DNA of 14,251 nt. Source: an uncultured Bacilli bacterium. GTDB taxonomy: Bacteria > Bacillota_I > Bacilli_A > RF39 > UBA660. The stretch spans positions 1 to 14,251 of the forward strand of contig CANQER010000015.1 in assembly GCA_947595415.1 (NCBI GenBank), given 5' to 3'. Positions 1 through 6,840 of this stretch are shown piece after piece (within the stretch, counting starts at the first letter, position 1; every line of letters starts with the position of its first letter). The position numbers and the translations under genes were made by a program. The notes beneath the pieces were generated by a model. It was not told the origin of the DNA. It did no database searches and saw nothing but the letters and a program-made list of their open reading frames with translations.

Positions 1-695
1 CTAGATCCATTTATAGGTTCAATCCTTTTTTCATACGTATCTGGAATACGATAACCATAACGATCACGTTGATACTCTAAATAACCATTTTTACCTTGAA
101 GTAAATCATTATACTTAGATTCTATACCTAACTCACCAACAATATTACCCTCATCATCTTCCTTAGCATACCCAATTACATATGACGCAAAATCTCCATT
201 AGGATAACTCCTTTTAGTACCCTCTATAAAATCAATCCCTGGAAGATTAAGATCCTCAATTTCAGTTTTCTTAAGTTCACTTATTCCCCTACCTCCAGGA
301 CCTAGTTCAACTTGATACAAATCCTTATTCAAAAGACTTAAAATATACTTTTCCTTCATGTTTAAAATAGGCGCTAAAAGTTTAGCAGTACCTTCTTTAT
401 CCTTAACATAATCATCTTTTCTCGTCTCACTTAAATAAGCAATAACTGTATAAGAACTTATATTTTGAGCTAAAATATCACCCTTAGAATCATATATCGT
501 TCCCCTTTTAGCTAGTAGTTCAGTAGAATACATATTTCTACTAGCCTTTAAATCTTTCATATTAATTCCATATATATCTTTAGACAAAGTTAAATAAGCA
601 AGTTGAACAAAAAGAGCAAGCATAATAAAAAGAAACACTTTAAAAGTATTTTTAGGAAACGACCACTTTTTACTTAAAGTATTTCTTTTTTTCAT
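1..695 (-). CDS. Penicillin-binding protein (FtsI/PBP2B-like class B transpeptidase), N-terminal 231 residues, cut by window edge
   Basis: Class B PBPs cross-link septal peptidoglycan outside the membrane. Read on the minus strand, the visible part has a basic N-terminus, one membrane anchor at about residues 19-38, then the PBP-dimer domain: AKRGTIYDSKGDILAQN at 62-78 is the family's conserved 'RG-I-DR-G--LA' signature, and GELGIESKYNDLLQGKNG (about 187-204) is the second conserved block. The transpeptidase domain with SxxK lies beyond the window. The start is ATG at 693-695 with GAGGTG just upstream, overlapping the ftsL stop region. Position directly after ftsL in an mraZ-rsmH-ftsL order supports a divisional PBP; a SpoVD-type paralogue cannot be excluded from the N-terminus alone. 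Confidence 0.9.
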   Translation of the reverse strand, partial: MKKRNTLSKKWSFPKNTFKVFLFIMLALFVQLAYLTLSKDIYGINMKDLKASRNMYSTELLAKRGTIYDSKGDILAQNISSYTVIAYLSETRKDDYVKDKEGTAKLLAPILNMKEKYILSLLNKDLYQVELGPGGRGISELKKTEIEDLNLPGIDFIEGTKRSYPNGDFASYVIGYAKEDDEGNIVGELGIESKYNDLLQGKNGYLEYQRDRYGYRIPDTYEKRIEPINGS

Positions 696-704
696 CTGAC
701 ACCT

Positions 705-1001
705 CTATTCGTTTATAACGATAATACTATCATAATTATACGCCAAACCAATATCTTTGACAACCTTTTTTACATTATCAAATGAAGTTAACTCATTTAC
801 CTTCATTGTTAAACTTTCATTTTTCTTTTCTTGATCAGCAATCTCATAACGTGACTTTTCAACACTCATACTTAAATTACCAATTCCAGCGCCACAAAAA
901 ATCTTTAAAGTAATAGTAAGACAAGCACAAATAATAGCTACAAAATATAAAAGCTTTTCCCCTTTAGTAAATCTTACCTTTCTAACTTTTTTCTTACGCA
1001 T
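705..1001 (-). CDS. ftsL: Cell-division protein FtsL
   Basis: Small bitopic divisome protein that pairs with DivIC/FtsB through a periplasm-side coiled coil. The 98-residue product has a strongly basic cytoplasmic tail (MRKKKVRKVRFTKGEK), one transmembrane helix at about 17-37, and a charged heptad-like segment at about 46-75 that could form the coiled coil. Sequence conservation in this family is weak, so the call rests on length, topology and position between rsmH and the PBP gene. It starts 4 bases after the rsmH stop (TGA-TATT-ATG) with only a weak GGTGA ribosome site, suggesting translational coupling to rsmH. Two cysteines in the membrane segment (CAC, about 25-27) are a minor oddity. 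Confidence 0.85.
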   Translation of the reverse strand: MRKKKVRKVRFTKGEKLLYFVAIICACLTITLKIFCGAGIGNLSMSVEKSRYEIADQEKKNESLTMKVNELTSFDNVKKVVKDIGLAYNYDSIIVINE

Positions 1002-1005
1002 AATA

Positions 1006-1923
1006 TCACCATATTCTTTCTATTACTCTAAGTCTTGCACTCCTTGCGCGCTTATTGTTATCTATCTCTTCCTTACTTGGAACTACATTAGCAATCACCT
1101 TAAACCTAGGCATATACTCCTTTGGTATAATTGGTAATTTACTAATATTTTTATCAACTTTACTTACCTCGTTAAAAATATTTTTACAAATTCTATCTTC
1201 CAAAGAATGAAACGTAATTACTAATATCCTACCATTTACATCAATCAAATCTAAAGCTTTTCTTAACGACTTTTCTAAAACATTTAATTCATCGTTTACT
1301 TCAATTCTAAGGGCTTGAAATACCTTTCTAGCAGGATGTTTTTCACGTCTATACTTTTCACTAACACTATTTTTTATAATATCAACTAATTCTAAAGTCG
1401 TATTAATTGGTTTATCTATACGATATTTAACAATACTATCTGCTATTTTACTAGCAAACTTTTCTTCCCCATATTTTTTAAAGATCAAAGTTAAATCTTC
1501 CTTGGAATACTCATTTACAATCCTATAAGCAGTTAAAGGATTATCCCTATCCATACGCATATCTAAGATAGCATCTTTGTGGAAACTAAAACCACGATTA
1601 GCTTCATCTAATTGTGGACTAGATACCCCCAAATCAAATAAAATTCCATTTACTTTAAAAACATCTCGATCTTTTAAAACATCATCAATATCGATAAAAT
1701 TACTATTTATAATTTCATAGTTAGAAGCAATTTCACCTAATCTTTGATCACTATATATAATAGCTTCCTTATCTTGGTCTAAGGCGAATAAAAAGCCCCT
1801 TTTTATCCTTTTTAAAATTTCACTACTGTGACCGCCATATCCCAAAGTACAATCAACGATTACACTTTCTTCTTTTAAATCTAAATATTTAATTACCTCA
1901 TCTAATAAAACACTTTTATGCAT
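1006..1923 (-). CDS. rsmH: 16S rRNA (cytosine(1402)-N(4))-methyltransferase RsmH
   Basis: SAM-dependent methylation of N4 of C1402 in the 16S rRNA decoding centre. The 305-residue length is normal for the family. Diagnostic blocks are MHKSVLLDEVIKYL at the N-terminus, the SAM-binding VDCTLGYGGHSSEIL (about 23-37), LFDLGVSSPQLDEANRGFSF (about 95-114), HPARKVFQALRIEVNDEL (about 196-213) and the ITFHSLEDR motif near residues 236-244. The start is set by AGGAGG eight bases upstream, located within the end of mraZ and the short gap. It is second in the mraZ operon, as in most bacteria. Confidence 0.97.
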   Translation of the reverse strand: MHKSVLLDEVIKYLDLKEESVIVDCTLGYGGHSSEILKRIKRGFLFALDQDKEAIIYSDQRLGEIASNYEIINSNFIDIDDVLKDRDVFKVNGILFDLGVSSPQLDEANRGFSFHKDAILDMRMDRDNPLTAYRIVNEYSKEDLTLIFKKYGEEKFASKIADSIVKYRIDKPINTTLELVDIIKNSVSEKYRREKHPARKVFQALRIEVNDELNVLEKSLRKALDLIDVNGRILVITFHSLEDRICKNIFNEVSKVDKNISKLPIIPKEYMPRFKVIANVVPSKEEIDNNKRARSARLRVIERIW

Positions 1924-1931
1924 ACATCCTC

Positions 1932-2366
1932 CTAAATATTTAGATTTGTCATAAATAAATTATCTGCGATATCTGATAGATTATCTTCGTTTTCTACAAT
2001 AAACTTATCCCAACGATCTTTACTCCATATTTCTAAGTGATCATTTACCCCTATAATAATACATTCTTTTTTTAAGTCTGCATACTTAGTAAGTGGTAAG
2101 GATATATTTATTCTTCCTTGTCTATCAAATTCACAAACAGTGGCACCTGAAAGGAAAAACCTCATAAAATTTCTAGCATCTTTGGTATTAGGTAGTTGTT
2201 TGTATTTAGTGATTATATTGTTCCACTCTTCTTTAGGATAAACAAACAAACAATTATCCAAACCTCTAGTTACGATAAATTGTTCTCCTAATTCATAACG
2301 TATTTTGCTTGGTATTGTAAGTCGTCCTTTTTCATCAATTGTATGATGATATTCTCCCATCAACAT
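1932..2366 (-). CDS. mraZ: Transcriptional regulator MraZ
   Basis: AbrB-fold DNA-binding protein that controls the dcw (division and cell wall) operon and binds its own promoter. Both family repeats are present: DEKGRLTIP near the N-terminus and DRQGRINISLP in the second half. The chosen start gives MLMGEYHHTIDEKGR, 144 residues, which matches the usual ~143; a GTG 24 bases upstream would add eight residues unlike any MraZ and would run through the operator. The GGGGTGAT directly before the ATG serves as ribosome site and is itself part of the last GTGG operator repeat. First gene of the mraZ-rsmH-ftsL-pbp unit. Confidence 0.96.
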   Translation of the reverse strand: MLMGEYHHTIDEKGRLTIPSKIRYELGEQFIVTRGLDNCLFVYPKEEWNNIITKYKQLPNTKDARNFMRFFLSGATVCEFDRQGRINISLPLTKYADLKKECIIIGVNDHLEIWSKDRWDKFIVENEDNLSDIADNLFMTNLNI

Positions 2367-2370
2367 ATAA

Positions 2371-2410
2371 TCACCCCCACTTTTAACCACTTTTCACCAC
2401 TGCATACCAC
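2371..2410 (-). promoter_or_regulatory. MraZ operator: four GTGG boxes at exact 10-bp spacing
   Basis: On the minus strand the 40 bases before mraZ read as four 10-mers: GTGGTATGCA, GTGGTGAAAA, GTGGTTAAAA, GTGGGGGTGA. MraZ proteins are known to bind tandem (AAA)GTGG-type boxes spaced by one helical turn, in line with their ring-like oligomers. The boxes begin about where transcription should start and run into the ribosome site, so bound MraZ would block initiation and perhaps elongation. Confidence 0.85.
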
Positions 2411-2411
2411 C

Positions 2412-2440
2412 ATTATAGTCTTTTTTACCCATTTTGTAAA
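2412..2440 (-). promoter_or_regulatory. Sigma-A-type promoter of the mraZ operon
   Basis: Minus-strand TTTACA (2435-2440) and a perfect TATAAT (2412-2417) are separated by 17 bases. The expected start of transcription is near 2405, inside the first GTGG box. Confidence 0.8.
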
Positions 2441-2451
2441 TACTTTTTAAT

Positions 2452-2479
2452 AAAAAAAATGAATTTTTACATTCATTTT
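2452..2479 (-). terminator. Intrinsic terminator of glyS
   Basis: Minus-strand stem AAAATGAAT / ATTCATTTT (9 bp, 2471-2479 with 2456-2464), a 6-base loop and a run of T on the downstream side. It overlaps the glyS stop codon and insulates glyS from the mraZ promoter just downstream. Confidence 0.8.
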
Positions 2480-3839
2480 AAAATTTAATTCTATTTTCGA
2501 TATAACTAATAACTTCATCTAAAGGAATGGTTATCTGTTTCATTGTATCCCTATCTCTTATTGTTACAGTGTTATTTGTTATAGTATCATCATCGATTGT
2601 TATACAAAAAGGTGTTCCTATTACATCTTGACGTCTATAACGTTTACCAATATTTCCATTTTCATCATAACTAGTCATAAAGTGTTTACTTAAATTTTCA
2701 TATATTTCATTAGCTTTTTCACTATGAGTTTTTTTAATAAGTGGTAAAACACATACTTTATAAGGAGCTAAAAATGGATGAAAATGCATAACTTCTCTAG
2801 TATCTCCATTTTCTAAGGTTTCATTTTCATATGCTTCAAATAAAATAGCTAAAACACTTCTATCAAGTCCATAAGTCGATTCAATGATATAAGGTATGTA
2901 TTTTTCATTGGTAACTGGATCTAAGTACTCTTGTTTTACTTTAGAGTATTCTTGGTGATTAGTTAAATCAAAATTAGTTCTATTGTGCGTACCATTAATC
3001 TCACCCCATCCAAATGGAAAGGCATATTCAATATCACAAGCTTCTTTAGCATAATGAGCTAATTTTTCGTGATCTTTAAAACGAAGGTGTTCTTCTTTAA
3101 TCCCTAAATCAACATAGAATTTATGACCCATTTGTTTAAAATAAGCATAAAGTTCACTATCCATACCTTCTTTACAAAAAGTTTGGTATTCCATTTGTTC
3201 AAATTCAATAGTTCTAAAAGTAAAGTTACCTGGAGTTATTTCATTTCTAAATGCTTTACCTATTTGTCCTATACTAAAAGGTAGTTTAGCACGCATTGTT
3301 CTTAAAACGTTTAAGAAATTGACATACTCTCCTTGAGCATTTTCAGGTCTTAAGTAAATAACACTTTTACTGTCATTAGTAACTCCTCTATATGTTTCAA
3401 ACATCAAATTAAACTGTCTAATATCAGTATAATCTGATTTACCACAATTTGGACATGGTACTTTTTTGTCTTTTAAATATTGCATCATTTCTTCTGTTGT
3501 CATACTATCAGGGTGAGCATTGTGATCAAAATCTTCAATCAAATTATCAGCACGATGTCTTACTTTACATTCCTTACAATCTACTAAAGGATCTGAAAAA
3601 CTAGCCACATGACCACTAGCTTCCCAAACACGTGGGTGCATAAGTATATCAGCATCTAATTCATAACTGTTTTTGCGTTCTTGGATAAATCTCTTTCGCC
3701 AAGCATCTTTTAAGTTGTTTTTAAGTCTACTTCCAAGTGGTCCATAATCCCAAGTATTCGCAAGACCTCCATAAATTTCACTACCTTGAAAAATAAATCC
3801 ATAGTTTTTACATAAATTAACCATTTTTTCCATTGTCAT
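2478..3839 (-). CDS. glyS: Glycyl-tRNA synthetase, single-chain (alpha2) class II type
   Basis: Charges tRNA-Gly in the cytoplasm. The 453-residue protein is the dimeric single-chain type (GlyQS) common in Firmicutes and Mollicutes, not the alpha/beta form. Visible blocks are MVNLCKNYGFIFQGSEIYGG at the N-terminus, WDYGPLGSRLKNN, paired CKEC and CPNC cysteine motifs, the motif-2 region FRNEITPGNFTFRTIEFEQM, motif 3 STYGLDRSVLAILFEAYE, and the C-terminal anticodon-binding domain from APYKVCVLPL onward. ATG at 3837-3839 is chosen because AGAGGG lies six bases upstream; a longer open frame to 3890 would start inside the T-box terminator and add residues the family lacks. Regulation is by the T-box leader immediately upstream. 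Confidence 0.96.
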   Translation of the reverse strand: MTMEKMVNLCKNYGFIFQGSEIYGGLANTWDYGPLGSRLKNNLKDAWRKRFIQERKNSYELDADILMHPRVWEASGHVASFSDPLVDCKECKVRHRADNLIEDFDHNAHPDSMTTEEMMQYLKDKKVPCPNCGKSDYTDIRQFNLMFETYRGVTNDSKSVIYLRPENAQGEYVNFLNVLRTMRAKLPFSIGQIGKAFRNEITPGNFTFRTIEFEQMEYQTFCKEGMDSELYAYFKQMGHKFYVDLGIKEEHLRFKDHEKLAHYAKEACDIEYAFPFGWGEINGTHNRTNFDLTNHQEYSKVKQEYLDPVTNEKYIPYIIESTYGLDRSVLAILFEAYENETLENGDTREVMHFHPFLAPYKVCVLPLIKKTHSEKANEIYENLSKHFMTSYDENGNIGKRYRRQDVIGTPFCITIDDDTITNNTVTIRDRDTMKQITIPLDEVISYIENRIKF

Positions 3840-3855
3840 AAATATCCCTCTTTCT

Positions 3856-3970
3856 AAAAAAAATCCCCCTAGAAATGTAAGGACGAGCAAGCCCGTGGTT
3901 CCACCTTACTTATTCCTAGAAGAATCACTTTTATAATATATAGCTAATAGGTTTCCACCCCATCATCGCT
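3856..3970 (-). promoter_or_regulatory. T-box leader sensing uncharged tRNA-Gly, with terminator/antiterminator
   Basis: The minus-strand leader holds the T-box core AAGGTGGAACCACG (about 3893-3906), followed by CGTCCTT and a terminator ending in eight T (3856-3863). The bulge UGGA (3900-3903) is complementary to UCCA, the 3' end of a tRNA with discriminator U73, as bacterial tRNA-Gly has. Upstream, a hairpin with GUGGAAA in the loop (about 3943-3970) takes the place of stem I. Uncharged tRNA-Gly should favour antitermination and glyS expression. A normal ~100-base stem I with a clear specifier loop is not seen. Confidence 0.82.
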
Positions 3971-3981
3971 TGTATAAATAT

Positions 3982-4010
3982 ATTTTAATATTTTTTTTTA
4001 TTTTAGTCAA
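3982..4010 (-). promoter_or_regulatory. Promoter of the T-box/glyS transcript
   Basis: Minus-strand TTGACT (4005-4010), 17-base spacer, TAAAAT (3982-3987). It would start the leader near 3975, just before the first GC-containing hairpin. The sequence further upstream (4011-4102) is almost pure A/T and must also hold the divergent ftsY promoter, for which no single convincing -35/-10 pair stands out. Confidence 0.6.
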
Positions 4011-4102
4011 TGTTTTATTCTAAATTATATTTGTATTAAAATATATTATACTAGTATTTTATTTTAATTTAGTGTAAAATGTTTATAGGAAAAGGTGATA
4101 AA

Positions 4103-5077
4103 ATGGGTTTATTTGACAAATTTAAAAAAATCATAACTAAAGAAGAAAAACAAGAAATAGAATTATATGATAAAGCTTTAGATAAGACGAGAAATGAATT
4201 TGTTTCCAAGTTAAATATTCTAAGTAAAAAAAATCGTAAAGTTGATGATAGTTACTTTGAAGAACTAGAAGAAATCTTAATTATGGCAGATATTGGAGTA
4301 AATACAGTTATGGATTTTATCGATAGACTTAAAAAAAGATGTAAAAAAGATAACATTATTGATGCTTATGATCTAAGAGAAGTAATAGTTGATGAAATGT
4401 TTATAATTTATGTCAACAATGAAATTATGGTAAATAAAATAAACTACAATCAAAATGGTCCTACTGTTATTTTATTTGTTGGAGTTAATGGGGTTGGGAA
4501 AACTACAACGATTGGTAAGTTAGCTTATAAGCTTAAAAACGAAGGTAAAAAAGTTTTATTGATCGCTGGTGATACTTTTAGAGCAGGTGCCATCGAACAA
4601 CTAGAAATATGGGCTAGTAAAACAGCTAGTGATATTGTAAGTAGTATTAATAAAGATCCTTCTAGTGTTATCTATGATGGACTAACTAAAGCTAAAGATG
4701 AAAATTATGATGTCGTTTTAATTGATACTGCAGGTCGTCTTCAAAATAAAGTAAATTTAATGAATGAATTAGATAAAATAAATAAAGTAATTGGTAAAGT
4801 TATTCCTAATGCTCCTCATGAAGTTTTACTTGTGATAGATGCAACAACTGGTCAAAATGGAATAAGTCAAGCTAAAAATTTTAAAGATGTTACTGAAATT
4901 ACAGGAATTGTTTTAACTAAACTAGATGGTACTGCTAAAGGAGGAATTGTCCTTGGAATCAAAGAAAGTATTGGAATACCTGTTAAGTATGTAGGTTTAG
5001 GTGAACAAAAAGAAGATTTAAAAGTATTTGATATCGAAAAATATATTTATGGTTTGTTTAAAGATATGGTTAGGTGA
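4103..5077 (+). CDS. ftsY: Signal recognition particle receptor FtsY
   Basis: GTPase that docks SRP-ribosome complexes at the membrane for co-translational insertion. The 324-residue protein has an N-terminal helical N domain (about 1-110), then the G domain: P-loop GVNGVGKTTTIGKLA, DTFRAGAIEQL, DTAGRLQNKVNLMNEL, TKLDGTAKGG and the closing GLGEQKEDLKVFD. The acidic A domain of long FtsY proteins is absent, as in many Firmicutes and Mollicutes. ATG 4103 is preferred over ATG 4079 because AGGTGAT sits five bases before it and MGLFDKFKK is the usual N-terminus. Its stop region supplies the ribosome site of the next gene, so the three plus-strand genes form one operon. Confidence 0.96.
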   Translation: MGLFDKFKKIITKEEKQEIELYDKALDKTRNEFVSKLNILSKKNRKVDDSYFEELEEILIMADIGVNTVMDFIDRLKKRCKKDNIIDAYDLREVIVDEMFIIYVNNEIMVNKINYNQNGPTVILFVGVNGVGKTTTIGKLAYKLKNEGKKVLLIAGDTFRAGAIEQLEIWASKTASDIVSSINKDPSSVIYDGLTKAKDENYDVVLIDTAGRLQNKVNLMNELDKINKVIGKVIPNAPHEVLLVIDATTGQNGISQAKNFKDVTEITGIVLTKLDGTAKGGIVLGIKESIGIPVKYVGLGEQKEDLKVFDIEKYIYGLFKDMVR

Positions 5078-5082
5078 GATTT

Positions 5083-5328
5083 ATGAAAAATGGAATTAAT
5101 AAAACTAGTTTTTTAGTTGAAGTTATCTTAGTAATTATTTTATTCTTTTTTCTTGTAATGAGTATTTTTGAAAATGTTTTTTTCCCTCTTTGTGAAGGTA
5201 TAATGGCTGTTTTGATGTTTCTTTTAGCTTACAATAACTATAAAACATTTAAAAGAAAACACTACAGTACTTTATGTATTGTTGTAGGAATTATTTTAGT
5301 TATTTCTGCTTTAGGTAGGTTAATATGA
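5083..5328 (+). CDS. Small three-helix membrane protein of unknown function
   Basis: An 81-residue hydrophobic protein that I do not recognise. It has likely membrane helices at about 9-29, 33-49 and 61-80 with a short basic loop (NNYKTFKRKHY) between the second and third. ATG 5083 is chosen because AGGTGAG ends six bases upstream; a GTG at 5074 would overlap the ftsY stop and add three residues. It begins 5 bases after ftsY and overlaps ylxM by 4 bases (ATGA), so it is almost certainly co-translated with both. The context suggests, but does not prove, a link to membrane-protein targeting or insertion. Confidence 0.75.
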   Translation: MKNGINKTSFLVEVILVIILFFFLVMSIFENVFFPLCEGIMAVLMFLLAYNNYKTFKRKHYSTLCIVVGIILVISALGRLI

Positions 5329-5615
5329 AAGATCATATTTTATTAAATAACTTATACGATTACTATGGGGAGTTACTTACAGACAAACAACAAAAATACT
5401 TTGTTGATTACTATTTTAACAACTTGTCTTTACTAGAAATGAGTGAAAACTATAATATAAGTAGAAATGCTATTCATAAAGCTTTAAAAGATGGAAAAGA
5501 TAAACTATATTACTATGAAAGTATTCTTAAACTATATGAAAAAAGTATTAAAATTAAAAAAATAATTAGTAATTTAGATAGTGATACAAAAAAAAGAATC
5601 AATGATTTAATTTGA
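5325..5615 (+). CDS. ylxM: YlxM/p13-family helix-turn-helix protein, SRP-associated
   Basis: A 96-residue, mostly helical protein. The N-terminal NNLYDYYGELLTDKQQKYF and the following LSLLEMSENYNISRNAIHKAL are the family pattern: a sigma-70 region-4-like HTH (about 35-55) followed by a charged helical tail. YlxM is generally encoded beside ffh or ftsY and has been linked to the SRP pathway. Here it closes the ftsY operon and ffh is not adjacent. Its last codons and stop lie inside the 25-bp sequence duplicated by the element that follows, so the C-terminus is intact despite the insertion. Confidence 0.9.
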   Translation: MKDHILLNNLYDYYGELLTDKQQKYFVDYYFNNLSLLEMSENYNISRNAIHKALKDGKDKLYYYESILKLYEKSIKIKKIISNLDSDTKKRINDLI

Positions 5616-5619
5616 TTCT
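5595..5619. repeat. 25-bp direct repeat, left copy (candidate target-site duplication)
   Basis: Identical over 25 bases to 7116-7140, with different bases on either side. The unit is a hairpin: AGAATCAA, a 9-base spacer, TTGATTCT. The left copy encodes the last residues and stop of ylxM. Such an exact repeat bracketing inverted repeats is most simply a target duplication. Confidence 0.85.
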
Positions 5620-5679
5620 CAGACTGTTGACAAAGTGATATGTTTAAAATGAACATATCGCTTTTTGTTTGAAAAAAAT
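5612..5679 (+). repeat. Left terminal inverted repeat of the DUF1016 element (68 bp)
   Basis: Matches the reverse complement of 7056-7123 with only two differences (5624 and 5671). The outer 8 bases (TTGATTCT) lie within the duplicated target and match because the target is palindromic, so the element-specific repeat is 5620-5679. It begins TCAGACTGTTGACAAAG when read inward from 5619. Confidence 0.88.
5632..5670 (+). terminator. Intrinsic terminator within the left inverted repeat, stopping ylxM transcription
   Basis: Plus-strand RNA forms a 13-bp stem, AAAGTGATATGTT (5632-5644) with AACATATCGCTTT (5652-5664), containing one G-U wobble, a 7-base loop and then TTGTTT. The reverse strand would have a C-A mismatch and no T-tract, so the signal works only for transcription entering the element. 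Confidence 0.85.
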
Positions 5680-5739
5680 TGAAAAATTTAAAAGTATTGT
5701 ATGGAGTGATGCTTTAAAAAATATAAAAATTAATAATTA

Positions 5740-5770
5740 AAAAGGTTCAATTAATTTTACTGGACCTTTT
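5740..5770 (-). terminator. Terminator of the DUF1016 gene
   Basis: Minus-strand stem AAAAGGTCCA / TGAACCTTTT (10 bp with one mismatch, 5761-5770 with 5740-5749), 11-base loop, followed by a short T-rich run. It begins 12 bases after the stop codon. The remaining 5680-5739 shows nothing recognisable. Confidence 0.6.
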
Positions 5771-5781
5771 ACTTTGGAATT

Positions 5782-6825
5782 TTATTCGTTATTTTCTAAT
5801 ACTTTTTCAACTTCACTAATTAATTGTTCTTTATTTGGAATATAGTAAGTATAAGTAGATGCGAATATATTATTAGATAAACCACCTAAAGCATATTCCA
5901 TAGTTACGCCTTTTTTACCAGTGCAAAGTATGATTCCAATTGTTTCATTATCAAATTCATCTTTAATTTCTTTATTATAGTAATTAACATACATATTCAT
6001 TTGGCCAGCATATTCTGGTTTCATATCATCCATTTTTAAATCTATTAATACATAAGATCTTAAAATTTTATTATAAAAAACCAGATCAACATAATAATGA
6101 GTATTATTATCTAGTGTAATTCTAACTTGATTGCCAACATACATAAAACCTTTTCCTAATTCCATAAGAAATGCAGATAAATGATTTATTAAGTTTTTTT
6201 CTAAATCACTTTCAAGAAGTGGTTTATTTTCTTTTATACCTAAAAATTCAAATACATAAGGTTCTTTTAATATATCAGTTGGATTACTAATAATTTGTCC
6301 TTTTTTTGATAACTCTAATATTTTTTGTTTATTTGCTTTACCATTTGAAAGTAATAATCTTTGAAATAATGATGAATCTATTTGCCTTTTTAATTCTCTT
6401 TTAGACCATTTAGAATTAATACATTCATTTTCATAAAATCTTCTTTCATCATCATCTTCTATATATATTAAATAACAATAGTGACTCCAACTCAATTTAC
6501 TATCTAATAGTTGACTATTTTTATATTTATTATAGAATAACCTCATATTATATAATCCAGATAAACTAAATCCACTTCCAAATTTGTTAGTTAGTTTTTT
6601 AGACAATTTTTTTAAAATATCTTTACCATATTCTGCTCTGATGTTTCCATTTTGTTCATTCTCAACAATAACTTTTCCAATCATAAAGTTAGTTTTTACT
6701 AAAGTATTATTTATTTGATAAATCATTTTATTTTTATTATTTAATATAATGCTTGATATTTCATCATACATATCACTAATTATTCCATCATTATCTTTTG
6801 CTTTTTCCATTACAGCTGTTTCCAT
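5782..6825 (-). CDS. YhcG/DUF1016-family PD-(D/E)XK nuclease
   Basis: A 347-residue protein, the usual length of the family. The N-terminal DUF1016_N region (about 15-155) shows the family's GSGFSLSGLYNMRLFYNKY (83-101) and LSWSHYCYL (111-119). The C-terminal nuclease domain (about 200-345) has YYVDLVFYN with D247, then LIDLK with D262 and K264, and the family motif KPEYAGQMNMYVNYYN with Q275: a D-x(14)-D-x-K core. Many relatives have E where D262 stands. Family members are predicted DNA nucleases, common near restriction-modification and mobile genes; their role is not established. ATG 6823-6825 has a strong AAGGAGG (6834-6840). It is the only gene inside the inverted-repeat element and is oriented leftward. 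Confidence 0.92.
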   Translation of the reverse strand: METAVMEKAKDNDGIISDMYDEISSIILNNKNKMIYQINNTLVKTNFMIGKVIVENEQNGNIRAEYGKDILKKLSKKLTNKFGSGFSLSGLYNMRLFYNKYKNSQLLDSKLSWSHYCYLIYIEDDDERRFYENECINSKWSKRELKRQIDSSLFQRLLLSNGKANKQKILELSKKGQIISNPTDILKEPYVFEFLGIKENKPLLESDLEKNLINHLSAFLMELGKGFMYVGNQVRITLDNNTHYYVDLVFYNKILRSYVLIDLKMDDMKPEYAGQMNMYVNYYNKEIKDEFDNETIGIILCTGKKGVTMEYALGGLSNNIFASTYTYYIPNKEQLISEVEKVLENNE

Positions 6826-6840
6826 CTATTTTTCCTCCTT

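Noticed and set aside
3840..3890. N-terminal extension of glycyl-tRNA synthetase (17 residues)
   Set aside because: It is made of the T-box terminator; the good ribosome site and family N-terminus place the start at 3839.
4011..4102. ftsY promoter candidates (TTGTAT with TATTTT, or TTTATT with TAAAAT)
   Set aside because: Several equally poor pairings in nearly pure A/T; none could be chosen.
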